Positions 11,752 to 22,012 of a stretch of 64,000 nucleotides of DNA are shown piece after piece. The stretch's first letter is position 1; each line of letters opens with the position of its first letter. Below the pieces are notes generated by a model that did no database searches, was not told the DNA's origin, and saw nothing but the letters and a program-made list of their open reading frames with translations. A program made the translations under genes and the position numbers. The stretch comes from Portunus trituberculatus (Eukaryota; Arthropoda; Malacostraca; Decapoda; Portunidae): contig NC_059287.1 in assembly GCF_017591435.1 (NCBI RefSeq), positions 8,130,175 to 8,194,174 of the forward strand, given 5' to 3'.

Positions 11752-13155
11752 ATGTCTGAGACTAAGTGTGATAATGCAGATATGAACAACGTAGGGATTA
11801 AAATGGAGGAAATTGGATATGATATTGTTTATAAGAACAGATATGCTCTAAGAAGATTCAAGTCAGGTGGCCTACTAATTACTGTAAAAAATGACGTTAA
11901 ATTTTTGTGGAAGAAAATTCCTGGAGATTATGAGACTTTGCTGAGTATTTGTGTGAATGGAAGGAGTGTAGGACTAGAAAATGACTTGTTAATTACTTGT
12001 GTCTATATTCCACCCAGTCACTCTCGGTATGATAAACCTGAAAATTTTGATGAATTAGATAATTTTTCTTGTCAAACAACAACAGATATCATATTGTGAG
12101 TGGTGACTTTAATGCTCACACCGCTATTTTCTCTGACATTGTCTCAGTGAGTGATGATAATGAATTACTGAATGGTGCTAATGAATATTTTTCCGCAACA
12201 GAAGATATTTGTGATATTTTAAGAAAGGCAGGCTTTTCAGAGGACAGATGTAATCAAGACAACACACCTGATAGAAATTCTTATGGAAAAAAAAACTGAT
12301 AGAAATTTGTAGGAATAACAATGGGAGAATGGGTGAAGACCGTGGTATTGGTAACTTTACTACTACTTACAATACAGTTATAGATTATGTTATTGGTACT
12401 TGGAATATTGTTAAGTATGTAAAAGGTTTTAAGTTATTAGACTTTGAACCATTATATTCAGATGTACATTGTGGTTTGCATGTTTGTTTGGAGTTTTTTG
12501 GGTGTGGGAAAACAGGGTATGTGTGGCTGGTGAAAAAGTAAGTGAAAACGTTTGTTTGAGACCAGGTCGATGGAGAAACGAAGGGAAAGCGGAGTATGAG
12601 AAAATATTGATAAGAGTAAAGTGAGCGAACTTATACAGAATGTTGACAAGCTATCTGTCGATGACGTGAATAACCAGTTAAAACATGTCTTGATTGATCC
12701 TGCATTGAAAATTTTTCCACAGTTTAGTAAAAGAATGTATATAAAAAAGAGCAATAGTGCCAACATGCAAGGGTACGACAAACAATGCTACAACAGCAGG
12801 AAAGAGTATCACAAGGCTAGAAGTAAATATAACAGACAAAAAAAATACTGTTATGTACACAGCTATGATAGATAAAAGTAGAAAGTATAAAAAAGAATTG
12901 AAGAGAGTAAAAACCAAAGGTAATAGTAACATACTTCGCCAATTAAGAGAAAACACAAATAAAGACCCAAAGGCATACTGGAAGATACTAACAAACAGCA
13001 AAGTGGAGAAAAATAATAGTCAAATACCACTCAAGGAATTTTATGACCACTTTAAAATGCTCTACACACACAGGACAACGAGAGTAACGCAAATGAAAGA
13101 ATTGATTATGAAATTTAAGGTGACGCTGACTTGCCTGCGCTTAACAACCCTATAA
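11752..13155 (+). pseudogene. LINE family C endonuclease and linker, broken
   Basis: Frames from 11752 to 13155 carry the endonuclease of element C. GGLLITVKNDVKFLWKK and LLITCVYIPP precede VSGDFNAHTAIFSD, which holds the catalytic DFN motif. GNFTTTYNTVIDYVIGT and DVHCGL follow, the latter in place of the usual SDH. A Lys/Arg-rich linker to the RT comes next (KDPKAYWKILTNSKVEK). Several indels split it. No ORF1 is present in this 5'-truncated copy. Confidence 0.75.
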
Positions 13156-13169
13156 CACGTGCTGAGATA

Positions 13170-14148
13170 AAACGTTGCATTGATAAATTAAAAAACAGTA
13201 AGTCTCCTGGTAGTCACAACATTTTATCAATGAATATATAAAGTGTACACAAGACCTACTTTGCCCATTATATGATAAACTGTTTAACAAGATCCTTGAC
13301 ACAGGTGTCTTTCTATCGGAGTGGCTCACTGGCGTTATAATACCTCTCTATAAAAACAAGGGCAATGTTAATGACACAAACAACTACCGAGGTATCACCC
13401 TTTTAAGTTGTATGGGAAAATTGTTCATGTCCATCATTAACGACCGTCTCAAACAGTACTCGGACGCTCAAAACATTGTTAATGAAACACAAGCAGGCTT
13501 TCGTGAGAGATATTCCACACTGGATCACATATTTTTGCTCAAATGTGTTGTTGACTTGTTCAGGTGGAAAAAGAGAAAATTGTTTTGTTTGTTTATTGAT
13601 TATAAAAAAGCTTTTGATATGGTATGGAGAGAAGGGCTATGGTTTAAACTTGTAAGAAATAATGTTAATGGTAAGATACTAAATGTCATTCGTAGTATGT
13701 ATTTTAATGTCAAGTCGTGTGTAATGGTAGACCAACAGTTTTCTGAAACACTTACAGTACTTGCAATATGGGTGTGAGGCAAGGAGAAAACCTATCACCT
13801 CTGTTATTCGCTTTCTATGTTAATGACCTGCAGGAAAAACTTATAGAATATAATTGTAACTATCTTAATTTCAATGATAAGCTTATAAATACGTATCTTA
13901 GATTACTGGTGATTATGTACACAGATGACACTGTTATTCTGTGTGACAGTGAGCAAAACATGAAGGTAACTTTAGTATCCCTTCACAGGTATTGTTCAGA
14001 GAGGAAATTAAGGGTAAATCGTAGCAAAACTAAAATAGTAATTTTCAGTATGGGTAGAGTGGCAACAAGTAATTACGATTTCAAGTTTGGTGATGAGGAA
14101 ATAGAGATACTGGGAGAATATAAATACCTGGGAATAAGGTTTAGTTTT
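13170..14148 (+). pseudogene. LINE family C reverse transcriptase, interrupted
   Basis: RT motifs appear in order with a frame change near 13775 (13412-13777, then 13768-14190). LYKNKGNVNDTNNYRGITLL, QAGFRERYSTLDHIF, FIDYKKAFDMVW and MGVRQGENLSPLLFAFYVND lead to MYTDDTVILCDSEQN with an intact Asp pair. The thumb-like region EIEILGEYKYLGIRF is cut at 14148 by the DIRS insertion. The remaining C-terminus is at 20164-20521. Confidence 0.85.
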
Positions 14149-14217
14149 ACATCAGGAATCCCTTTTCTGCCGAAGCGAGCATTCACATGAGACACACCTC
14201 ACTGATGTACCCACCAG
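14149..14217 (+). repeat. DIRS left inverted terminal repeat
   Basis: The stretch starting acatcaggaatc is the inverse complement of the right terminus: tctgccgaag, then ttcacatgagacacacct and tgtacccaccag all recur inverted at 20039-20099. The outermost 12 bases are also complementary to 19830-19841, the first part of the internal complementary region. Differences are a few substitutions and one-base indels. Confidence 0.85.
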
Positions 14218-15280
14218 TTGCTTTGTTGTTGTCACGCCGACCAGACGTCGATCAAGCCTGGCAGCCTTCTTCCCGTCATCCATTTTGGAGCGGAAAGGCT
14301 GGCTACAGTCTGTTATCCGTTTAGGAGCTGACTGCTGCAACACCCGTAATCCGTTTAGGAGCGGGTGCATGCCCATTTGGTGCACTTTTTGGAGTTTAAG
14401 GCTCTGTTGATGTTGACCTGCCTCCTCCTTGACCTGCCGCTATCATCATGTCTTTGCCTTCTGGTTTGCTCGATTCTCAACCTTTGGGCATGCAAGACGG
14501 TTCTGGACTTGCCAGTTCACATTCGACGGCGCCCTCATCACATAAGGGCTCCAGCAGTTCTCGTAGTGGCTATTCTCAGCGGGAAAGTTCTAGAAGTTCT
14601 AGGCGGTACGAAGACAACCGTTCGCACTGTGCTGGCAAGACGGGCATGCCGGACCGTGCTACTACTTCATTGCCTTCCACTTCACGGGCTGACGGCCACC
14701 GTGATGCTTCTCCTGCTCTGCCCTGGAACGTGGTTCTGGACGCTATTGCTGAATTACGGAGGGATATGAACAACTAGAGAGAAGGTAAATGTTTGGGTGG
14801 TGATGGTGGTGGCGGTAACGACACCCCCACCAACAGTGTAAACATCGGAAGGCCAATATTTCCTTCAGCCCCTCCCTCGCCCACTGAGTTCTCTGGTTTT
14901 CCTACTGATGAACACTACATCTCTTGTGAGGATGTTGAAGGGGATGCAGTGAATGATCAGCACTCTGCAAGTGTCCTTCAGCGGTGTGCCGAGGTGTACG
15001 GTCCTGTGGATGCCGTGGCGGCCAAGATTGATGGATGGGTGGCTGCCATGGTGAATCATGTTTTTGATAACGGACTGAGAGAGGAAGAGTACAGGCAACC
15101 CCCGTTTAACAAAGGTTCACACAACAAAATTTCGCTACAATGAAGGTTTCGTTTTACTACCATCTGCTCGTTTAACGAACACCAAACTCGCTTTAACGAA
15201 GTTTTATCCAGGTACATTTTCCAAATTTGAAAGCCCCACCATATCATGCAAGCTGACAGGCTTTTGAATACACCAGAAGC

Positions 15281-15438
15281 TGCTGGTACTAAGGCCTGCC
15301 TCAGGAGAAATCCTGAGACACCTGTAGAATAAAGATCAAGATCAAGCCTCTCGTGGACAACACAGGCACTGCCGATAAAAAGGCCTGACTCAGAAGAAAT
15401 TCTGCGTCACCTGTAGCATCAAGATCAAGATCAAGATC
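15281..15438 (+). repeat. Two tandem SINE-like units with ATCAAG tails
   Basis: Two related units of about 65-70 bases lie side by side (15281-15346 and 15370-15438). Each contains aaggcctg, a CTCAG..GAAAT..CTG core and cacctgtag, and ends in a short aagatcaagatc tandem tail. The tail repeats suggest retroposed 3' ends. They lie inside the Tigger element. I cannot assign them to a known SINE. Confidence 0.5.
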
Positions 15439-15522
15439 ATGCACACCACTCACTCCCCAGTCAAACCATAACAGCATCACCAGCTGCTCATCTTCCCTAG
15501 TTCAACTTACCACCAAAACGCC

Positions 15523-15780
15523 CTGCAATGTGGCCTAACATTCCTAAGAACACCAGGAAGTGTCTTACTCTCGAAGTGAAGCTGGGTATTATTCACAGAC
15601 AAGAGAGAAGCCAGAAAACTAATAACATTGCTTGCCACCATCTTGACTCCATCTACTGTCTACTATTTTCAAGTCAGCAGACTCTATTAAGAAGGCTGGT
15701 GAGACCGCATCTTCCTTGAAAGCTAAAAGTAACCACCTGAACTCGTGACTCTACAATGGATAAAATGGAAAGCCTTGTTG
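15523..15780 (+). pseudogene. Tigger transposase N-terminal (CENP-B type HTH) remnant
   Basis: A frame at 15528 reads KCLTLEVKLGIIHRQERSQK, then TNNIACHH. This is the first helix-turn-helix (psq/CENP-B N-terminal) of Tigger transposases, which binds the terminal repeats. Further residues continue in another frame (STIFKSADSIKKAG-like) up to about 15720, and then LKAKSNHLN near 15722. The CENP-B HTH and DDE domains are absent. The ATG choice is not meaningful here. Confidence 0.7.
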
Positions 15781-16798
15781 AAATGTGATACATACGTTTT
15801 GTATGCGGTACCATGATGCGCACTTTGTTTACATTCCACAGGTTGCCGGTTAGTGTATTTCCTGTTTCACTCTGCCTCCCTTCATAAAGTTAAGATCATC
15901 AACATTATAAAGTTACGTACATACATACATTAGTGTACATTATAATGACTTAAATTAAACTACCTAAATGTTTAACTTCATAATTTTTACTTTCATTAAA
16001 CCTTTTACTATACTATGATGCACTCTCGCTTTGCTTACTCTCAATGGAAGTTCAAATCAGGGGTTAAACTTGTTATAATCGGTTCACTTAACAAAGTTTC
16101 GCTTAACGAAGTGTTTTTTAGGAACGTAGCCCCTTCGTTAAGCGGGGGTTGCCTGTACAAGGAAATTCTCGAGGATGACGCTACCAAGAGACCCAGTAAC
16201 TGTAAAGCTTTGTCTCCAGTGGAGTGTAATGCTCAGGTCTTGGATGCCCTTAAACCTGACGCAAAGAAGACCTACTTATGTATGAAGGGTATTGGTAAGG
16301 ACATTGTTATGGCAGCCACTATTTTGACTAAGTCTCTCACACTGTTGGACAATTTTGCTCAGAATGGACATCCACAAGTGGCCCAGGAAGTTGGTTTGCT
16401 TAATGGTGCTCTCAGTTTGCTGGGCAATGCGCACCGTAAGAATAACCTAACACGCCTGTTTATCATTAAGAGAGATAAATCAGAAATACGCGCACCTGAG
16501 CTCAGACAAGGTCCCCATGACCCAATTTTTTTGGGGGGATGACGTCTCTCAGGCTGCAAAGCACATTGTGGAGTCAGAGAAATTGAAGACCAAGTTCACC
16601 AATAAGAAACAGTTGCCCTCTACGTCAAGATTCGGTGGATGGAAGTCAAGAGGCTCCCAGGGTAACTCTGTTTTCAAAGGCTTTGCATCCAGGTTCCATC
16701 CTTATGGGCAGCAAATGCATGGATACAAAGGTGAACAATGGTAGTCTTCCTTTTGACTGAGTTCGGATGCAAAAAACTCCCGAGGCCGGGGACGCTCC

Positions 16799-18870
16799 AT
16801 GCGGCCGCTCCATGCCACGGCGATAAATGAAGTCAGTCAGCATTTTGAAGCTGGAAGGCTTCAATACTTTGTGACAGAATGGAGCAAACTAACCAATGAT
16901 TCTCATATTTTGGACATTGTTGCACATTGCCATCTTAACATTAACGTTGATGATATTAGTCCATTATTTAGTGAAAATATTGAATATATTTTTAATGAAG
17001 AAGAATAGGGCATTATTTGCCAAGAAATATCTCAACTGTTAGAGCTTAAAGTCATCAAGGAAACCCAAAGGTTAGAGGGGCAAATTCTTTCTCCTATTTT
17101 CTTGCATAAGAAGAAAGATGGTGGTGTTAGGATGATTCTCAATCTAGAGAAGCTTAATGCACACATTCCCTATCAACATTTCAAAATGGAAAATTTTGAA
17201 CAAGCCATCAGGTTGGTTAACAAAGGTGAATACATGGCATCCATAGATCTCAGTTATGCCTATTATACTATCAAAATAGCTGAGGAGCAACAGCGTTTTC
17301 TGTGCTTCAAATGAGAGGGGAGAATTTATCAGTTTACCTGTCTTCCTAATGGGATTGCTGAAGGTCTCCGCTTGTTCACCAAATTAATGAAACCGGTCTA
17401 TGCAAAACTGAGGGAGATGGGTCATGTCATCACTAGTTTTATCGATGACACTCTTATTACCCAAAGCACCTTCAGTGGCTGTTTTGAGAGTATAAATGCC
17501 ACAGTACAAATGCTCAGACAGCTAGGTTTCTATATTAATGAGAGTAAATCTATTTTAATACCCACCACATGTTTGGAATATCTGGGTAATGTCATTGACT
17601 CTGAATCAATGATGGTTATGTTACCTGAACGAAGGAAATGTAAATTTATTCACAGCTGTGAGGAATTATATAGTTATGGTAGAGCTCAAATCAGGGATGT
17701 GGCCAGAGTAATAGGTTTGCTAGTTACTGCCATTCCTGCTGTTGAGATGGGTAAACTTCATGATAGGAAATTAGAATCTGCAAAGATCTCTGCACTGAGA
17801 AAAGTGAAAGGAAACTTTAATAAATGGATGGCCATCACTGATGACATGAAAACTGATATATTTTGGTGGTTGAACAATATTACACTACAAAATAGAAGAA
17901 TCTTTCGGAGTGGCACGGAATTAGACCTGTATATTGATGCCTCAAACTTAGGTTGGGGGGGCTATCTGAATGAAAAACAGATTAATGGAAGGTGGACCTT
18001 TCTAGAATCAGATTTACATATTAATGCCAAAGAACTTAAAGCCATATTTTTGGCATTGCAATAATTTTCAACTTACATCAAAGGCAAACATATTTGGGTG
18101 TTTTGTGATAACATGACAGCTGTTCACTATGTCAATGAAATGGGTGGCACAAGATCTGCTGTGTGTAATGACATTAGTTTACAAATTTGGAATTGGTGTG
18201 AGAAGAATGAGGCTTGGATTACGTGTTCTCATGTGCCGGGTGCAGTTAATCTCTTGGCTGATGCTGCATCCAGGAAGTTCAATGATAGGCATGAATGGAA
18301 ATTAAATGAGGACATCTTTCAAGAACTTTGCAAACACTTTGGGATTCCAAGTATTGACCTTTTTGCTTCCGGACTCAACAAACAGGTGCCTCGCTTTTGT
18401 TCGTGGCAACCTGACCCAAAAGCTGAATTTTTTTATGCCTTTTCAATTAATTGGTCATAGTTTGAGTTAATTTATGCTTATCCCCCATTTGCTATGATCG
18501 CTAGATGCCTTCAAAAAATGCGGGCGGAGCTGGCACGAAGTTGGCTGATTGTGCCACTGTGGCCATCCCAACCATGGATGGGTATGTTAATCAAGATGCT
18601 CATCAGGGAGCCATTCCTGATACCGAGATGGGGGAATGTATTGTGTCAGCCATCAACACTGGAGGAACACCCCATCATGACCCACACAAGGCTGATGGCC
18701 TGCCTCTTGTCTGGGAACACTTGCGAGAACGCAGAGTATCTTCAGCAGGCACAGACATCATCATGGCCTCATGGAGGCCCGCAACCGCAAAGCAGTATCG
18801 ACCGCACATTACTAGATGGCTACAGTTTTGTGGTAGGAAATGCATCAATCCCGTTAATCCCACTGTAGTT
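16799..18870 (+). pseudogene. DIRS reverse transcriptase-RNase H and C-terminal domain
   Basis: A single frame spans 16799 to 18868 with stops at 17006, 17312, 18062 and 18458. RT motifs: HKKKDGGVRMILNLEKLN, ASIDLSYAYYTIKI, RFLCF, LPNGIAEGLRLFTKLMKPVY and the catalytic FIDDTLIT (about 17438-17461). RNase H follows with LYIDASNLGWGG, INAKELKAI, FCDNMTAVHY and NLLADAASR. A third block (IDLFASGLNK, FCSWQPDPKAEFFYAFSINW, YAYPPFAMIARCLQK) is the domain usually found between RNase H and recombinase in DIRS elements. It has been compared with adenine methyltransferases; the PPF motif fits but this is inference. The last part overlaps the recombinase frame. Confidence 0.85.
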
Positions 18871-19682
18871 AATATTGTAAATGTTTTGTCTGATACCTTC
18901 CATAGAGGTGTAGGTTATGATTCTGTTAATACAGCCAGAGGGGCTCTTTCTTCTTTGGGAATAGTAGTGGATGGTTATCGAGCTGGTAACCATAGGCTTG
19001 TTAACAGGTTACTAAGGAGAATTTTTAACTTAAGGCCACCTTTACCCAGATTTGCAGAGACCTGGGATGTCCAGCCAGTGCTCCAGCACCTGAGAACCAT
19101 GGATCCATTAAACTCTCTTTCACTAAAGGACTTAACATTTAAACTTGTCATGTTAATGGCACTTACGCAAGCAGCTTGGATGCAAATGTTGCATCTATTG
19201 TTGTTGAGTGGCATACAAATTAAGAAGGTATCTATTTCAGTTTTGTTAACAGGAAATATTAAACTATATAGGCCTGCCTTCAATGTAAGATTTGTTACTT
19301 TCCATGCATACTCAAGGGATAGTAGGCTTTGTGTGTGTGTGAAACATTGAAGTTTCATATCGCGCAGACTGAGCGATTACGCAGCGTTGAGAATGGTAGC
19401 GAAAGCCTACTTATTAGCTTTATCAAGCCCCACAAGAAAGTGTCAAAAGACACCATTGCCCGTTGGATCAGGTCGGTCCTTCACTTATCTGGCATAGACA
19501 CAGTTAGATATTCAGCTGGGAGTGTTCGGTCTGCTGCGGCATCTAAAGCCAAAGCCATGAATGTGCCCATTATGCACATCATGGCAAAGGCTGGGTGGTC
19601 AAGAGAAACCACCTTTGCTAAATATCATGACAAAGAAATTGTCTCAGGTCATGATACTTTTCAGGAAGCTGTTCTATTGTAG
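18505..19682 (+). pseudogene. DIRS tyrosine recombinase, frameshifted
   Basis: The frame 18505-19350 overlaps the RT ORF and carries the core-binding region (WRPATAKQYRPHITRWLQFC, then GYDSVNTARGALSSL) and the first part of the catalytic domain. A slip in a TGTG run near 19330 moves it to frame 19329-19682, with SGIDTVRYSAGSVRSAAASK and AGWSRETTFAKYHDK. The Arg of the SxxR box and the putative nucleophile Tyr (FAKYH) are present. The His usually before SxxR reads Gly, and the first catalytic Arg position appears as Trp in TQAAWMQMLHL. It would resolve circular DNA intermediates into the genome; this copy is inactive. Confidence 0.82.
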
Positions 19683-19829
19683 GTTAGAATGTGACACAAT
19701 ACAGAATTATTTTCTATGTTTATTAAATTTGGCAAATTTCTATCTTTAGTTTAGTTTATTGTTTAAACTCCCTGTCAGTTACGAACCCACATGGCTTCAA
19801 AATGTTAATGCTCGCTCCAGCAGAAAAGT

Positions 19830-19934
19830 GATTCCTGATGTAAAATTAATGAAGTACAGACTTACCGTAGGTCAGTTGAGATGTGCTTCAAATTTTACGA
19901 AGCAAATCACGTCTGCGAAGGAGAGCTGTCACAT
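19830..19934 (+). repeat. DIRS internal complementary region
   Basis: The first 12 bases (gattcctgatgt, 19830-19841) are the exact complement of the left end of the element. The next ~93 bases (19842-19934) are the inverse complement of its right end (20068-20163), with taatgaagtac, cttaccgtaggtcagtt and cacgtctg among the matches. The two complements are joined directly, so the region mimics a left-right end junction. In DIRS elements such a region is the template bridging the ends to make a circle before recombinase integration. The pairing was read here; the role is family knowledge. Confidence 0.85.
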
Positions 19935-20038
19935 GCCCTCCACTCCCTCCCTACACTGCAGCGTCCTCTGAACTTCTCATGTATGAGAGGTAAATTCTAG
20001 CGGTTATTTTTTCATGTGGGTGTCGTACTCTTTAAAGT

Positions 20039-20163
20039 CTGGTGGGTACAGCAGCAAGGTGTGTCTCATGTGAAAGCTCTCCTTCGGCAGACGTGATTCG
20101 CTTCGTAAAATTCTAAGCACATCACAACTGACCTACGGTAAGTCTCATGTACTTCATTAATTA
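20039..20163 (-). repeat. DIRS right inverted terminal repeat
   Basis: Bases 20039-20099 are the inverse of 14155-14217 (ctggtgggtaca, aggtgtgtctcatgtgaa, cttcggcaga). The outer part, 20100-20163, pairs with the internal complementary region at 19842 onward but not with the left repeat, giving asymmetric ends. The following LINE C sequence (tacgagtaatgg) starts at about 20164. Confidence 0.85.
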
Positions 20164-20897
20164 TACGAGTAATGGACGGTTTAGGAAAGGGCAATTAGAG
20201 CTTAAAGACCATGCAACTAAGGCCATGTATCCACTGATTAGGACTTCTCGCAAAAATGATTTGCCTTTTGATATTCAATTAGATATGTACAACAGTATGG
20301 TGGTGATAGTAGCAACTTACGCATGTGAAATATGGGGGTATGATATTGTAAGAGAACTGGAAACATTACAGATGAGGTATCTTAAACATGCTTTGTACAT
20401 GCATAGGTACACAAGCACTGACATTGTATATGGTGAATCAGGCATGTATCCATTGGAAATATATGTCAAGTGCAGGATGATAAATTATTGGACTAGGTTA
20501 ATTATGGAAAAAAAATACTAAACTTAATTATGTTATGTACACATGTTTATTGCGCCTATATATGTCTGGCACTTTTATATCGCCGTGGTTGGACTGTGTA
20601 TGACGTATCTATATTGAGTGTGGTCTGTCAGGTGTATGGAAGTCACAAACCATCAATAATGTTAAGTGGCTCGGAAAGACTGTTGAGCAGAGGTTGAAAG
20701 ATTTATGGATAACGACTTGGTATAGGAATATAACAACTAAGGGTATATGTAGTAGTTATAGTATGTATAAGAATACCTATGGGATTGAGGATTACCTAGT
20801 TAAACTAGGTAAAACAAATCGCAGCAATATAAGTAAGATCCGCACAGGAAATAATCGACTACCAGTTGTTAGTGGTAGATACCATGATATTAGATGA
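20147..20897 (+). pseudogene. LINE family C ORF2 C-terminus
   Basis: Codons from 20164 to 20521 continue the protein cut at 14148. Later pieces (LWITTWYRNITTKGICSSYS and NRLPVVSGRYHDI, 20694-20897) come from the zinc-knuckle-like C-terminal region. CDKCNGEQIRDEYHVL-like residues are visible just downstream, with Cys and His spaced as in a CCHH finger (about 20909-20955). Frames are broken at 20521 and 20895. Confidence 0.7.
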
Positions 20898-21220
20898 GAA
20901 GAACGGTATTGTGATAAATGTAATGGTGAACAAATCAGAGATGAATATCATGTTTTGTTAACATCTGAAAATCAAGATATTGTTCAGATGAGAAATAAGT
21001 ACATACCAGAGTATTACCGAATGAATCCAAGTCACAGAAAATTCATTAAATTGATGCAAAGTAAAAATGTACAAATGTTAAACAATTTGGCTCAATTTAT
21101 TAATTTAGTTTTGAGGCTGTTTAGATAAAGGCTTGATGTTATATCTTGTTATACAGGGGCTGTGCTCCATACTTTTTCTGTAAAAGTCTCAGCAATAAAT
21201 GTATTCTATTCTATTCTATT
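20164..21220 (+). mobile_element. LINE family C, right part with (TATTC)n tail
   Basis: The interrupted LINE C resumes with SNGRFRKGQLELKDHATKAM and YPLIRTSRKNDLPF, then NSMVVIVATYACEIWGYDIV, the post-RT segment of the protein (to 20521). Degenerate C-terminal sequence follows to about 21125. The 3' end is aataaatg followed by attctattctattctatt, a pentanucleotide tail, and then an AC tract starts at 21221. Tandem 3' tails mark target-primed insertion. A tail of this type is unlike the GGTAAATAC ends of families A, B and F. Confidence 0.85.
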
Positions 21221-21230
21221 CACACACACA

Positions 21231-22012
21231 CATGGAAAAGGTGGAGGAGAAATAGAAACAGAAATCCAGAAAATAAGGAAAACTTCAAAGCAGCGAGAAA
21301 TGAATATGCTAAGGTGAGGAAGGAAGAGGAAAGGAACTATGAAAAGGTCATTGTCGAAAAATGTAAGGAGCAACCAAAATTGTTCTATAAATTCATAAAT
21401 GGAAAAATAAGGCAAAAAGAAATAATAGAAAGGTTAAAAGGAGGGAACGGGATGGTGGAAGACCCAAAAAAGTGTGGCAGAACTGTTAAATAGTAAATTT
21501 CAGGAGGTCTTTACTAAGGAATCCAAATTCGAAAGACCACACGGTAATAGAGACCATCTATATGAAAGAGATTAAAGTAACCAAGCTTGAAATAAAAGAG
21601 TTGATGATGGAATTAGATGAAGAGAAGGCAATGGGACTGGATGAAGTCTCAGGCAGAATATTAAAAGAATGTAGGGAAGAACTAGCAAGTCTTATATACA
21701 ACATCATAAAATGCTCAATAGAAAATGGAACAGTACCAGTAGAATGGAAAAGAGCTGTGGTGGTTCCCATATATAAGAAAGGAAGGAAGGAAGAACCTTT
21801 AAATTACAGACCGGTATCACTAACTAGTGTAATATGCAAGATGTGTGAAAGAGTAATAAAGAAACAATGGATTGAGTTTCTAGAAGACAACAAATTATTA
21901 TCAAATAGCCAATTTGGTTTTAGAAAAGGTCGGTCGTGTGTAACAAATTTACTGAGTTTCTACTCTAGAATAGTTAATAGAGTACAAGAGAGAGAGGGAT
22001 AGATTGACTGTA
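21231..22012 (+). mobile_element. CR1-like LINE family A copy D, left part
   Basis: Starting after a short AC tract (21221-21232), this 5'-truncated copy matches copy A from base ~5957 on. It carries KLFYKFINGKIRQKE, then EKAMGLDEVSGRILKECREE, VPVEWKRAVVVPIYKKG, NYRPVSLTSVICKMCE and FGFRKGRSCVTNLLSFYSRI. At 22012 it is cut within the RT (IDC) by a pogo-like element and continues at 24723. The GPDE of the family reads GLDE here. Confidence 0.88.
21562..22002 (+). pseudogene. LINE copy D reverse transcriptase, palm/fingers part
   Basis: An uninterrupted 146-codon frame covers the first RT motifs of family A, from KLEIKELMMELDEEKAMG to YSRIVNRVQEREG. It ends at a TAG where copies A and A' have Trp (GWIDC), close to the insertion point of the pogo-like element. 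The catalytic FADD block of this copy is at 24995-25010, on the other side of the insertion. Confidence 0.85.

Larger units (their letters stand above)
11751..14148 (+). mobile_element. LINE family C, left part, split by DIRS
   Basis: A second LINE lineage begins after the 3' tail of family B, with no 5' UTR seen, so it is 5'-truncated. Endonuclease blocks are MSETKCDNAD, CVYIPPSHSRYD, SGDFNAHTAIF and YSDVHCGLHV (11752-12530). RT blocks are NNYRGITLLSCMGKLF, TQAGFRERYSTLDHIFLL, DYKKAFDMVWREGLW, VRQGENLSPLLFAFYVNDL and YTDDTVILC (13385-13945). NYRGI and the TDD box differ from the NYRPVSLTS/FADD of the CR1-like families. At 14148 the protein stops at EYKYLGIRFSFT and continues at 20164 with SNGRFRKGQLELK, so the intervening DNA is a later insertion. 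Confidence 0.88.
15092..16155. mobile_element. Tigger/pogo DNA transposon inside DIRS gag
   Basis: The 1064-base element has terminal inverted repeats starting caggcaaccccc and ending gggggttgcctg, with TTAAC/GTTAAG next to them, flanked by TA on both sides (15090-15091, 16156-16157). TA duplication and this TIR style are typical of the pogo/Tigger group of Tc1/mariner. It keeps only a remnant of the transposase N-terminus (15523-15780) and is otherwise deleted, so it is non-autonomous. Removing it with one TA restores the DIRS gag frame. Confidence 0.9.
14448..16745 (+). pseudogene. DIRS gag-like ORF, interrupted by Tigger
   Basis: The frame opens at 14448 (MSLPSGLLDSQPLG) with a Ser/Arg-rich N-terminus, has one in-frame stop at 14775, and continues as PIFPSAPPSPTEFSG and HVFDNGLREEEY to 15090. 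The next codons are at 16158 (KEILEDDATKRPSN), so removing the Tigger and one TA restores the frame exactly. The rest (NAQVLDALKPDAKKTYLCMK, LLNGALSLLGNAHRKNN) resembles the capsid-like region of DIRS ORF1. A homopolymer T/G run near 16528-16538 shifts the frame before QAAKHIVESEKLKTKF. Function (RNA packaging) is inferred from position. Confidence 0.75.
14149..20163 (+). mobile_element. DIRS-type tyrosine-recombinase retrotransposon
   Basis: A 6.0-kb element encodes, in order, a gag-like protein, RT-RNaseH, and an overlapping tyrosine recombinase, with no DDE integrase and no LTRs. Inverted terminal repeats are at 14149-14217 and 20039-20163. An internal complementary region lies at 19830-19934. 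There is no clear target-site duplication, as expected for recombinase-mediated insertion. It sits inside the RT of LINE C; joining 14148 to 20164 restores that frame. It is itself interrupted by a Tigger element at 15092-16155. Stops and frameshifts make it non-functional. Confidence 0.9.

Noticed and set aside
14365..14769. 134-codon Leu-rich plus-strand frame
   Set aside because: It overlaps the DIRS gag frame starting 14448; the gag frame continues beyond the Tigger and has the expected composition.
15281..15438. Possible CRISPR-like repeats
   Set aside because: Only two diverged units with short retroposon-like tails in a eukaryotic transposon; no spacers or cas genes.
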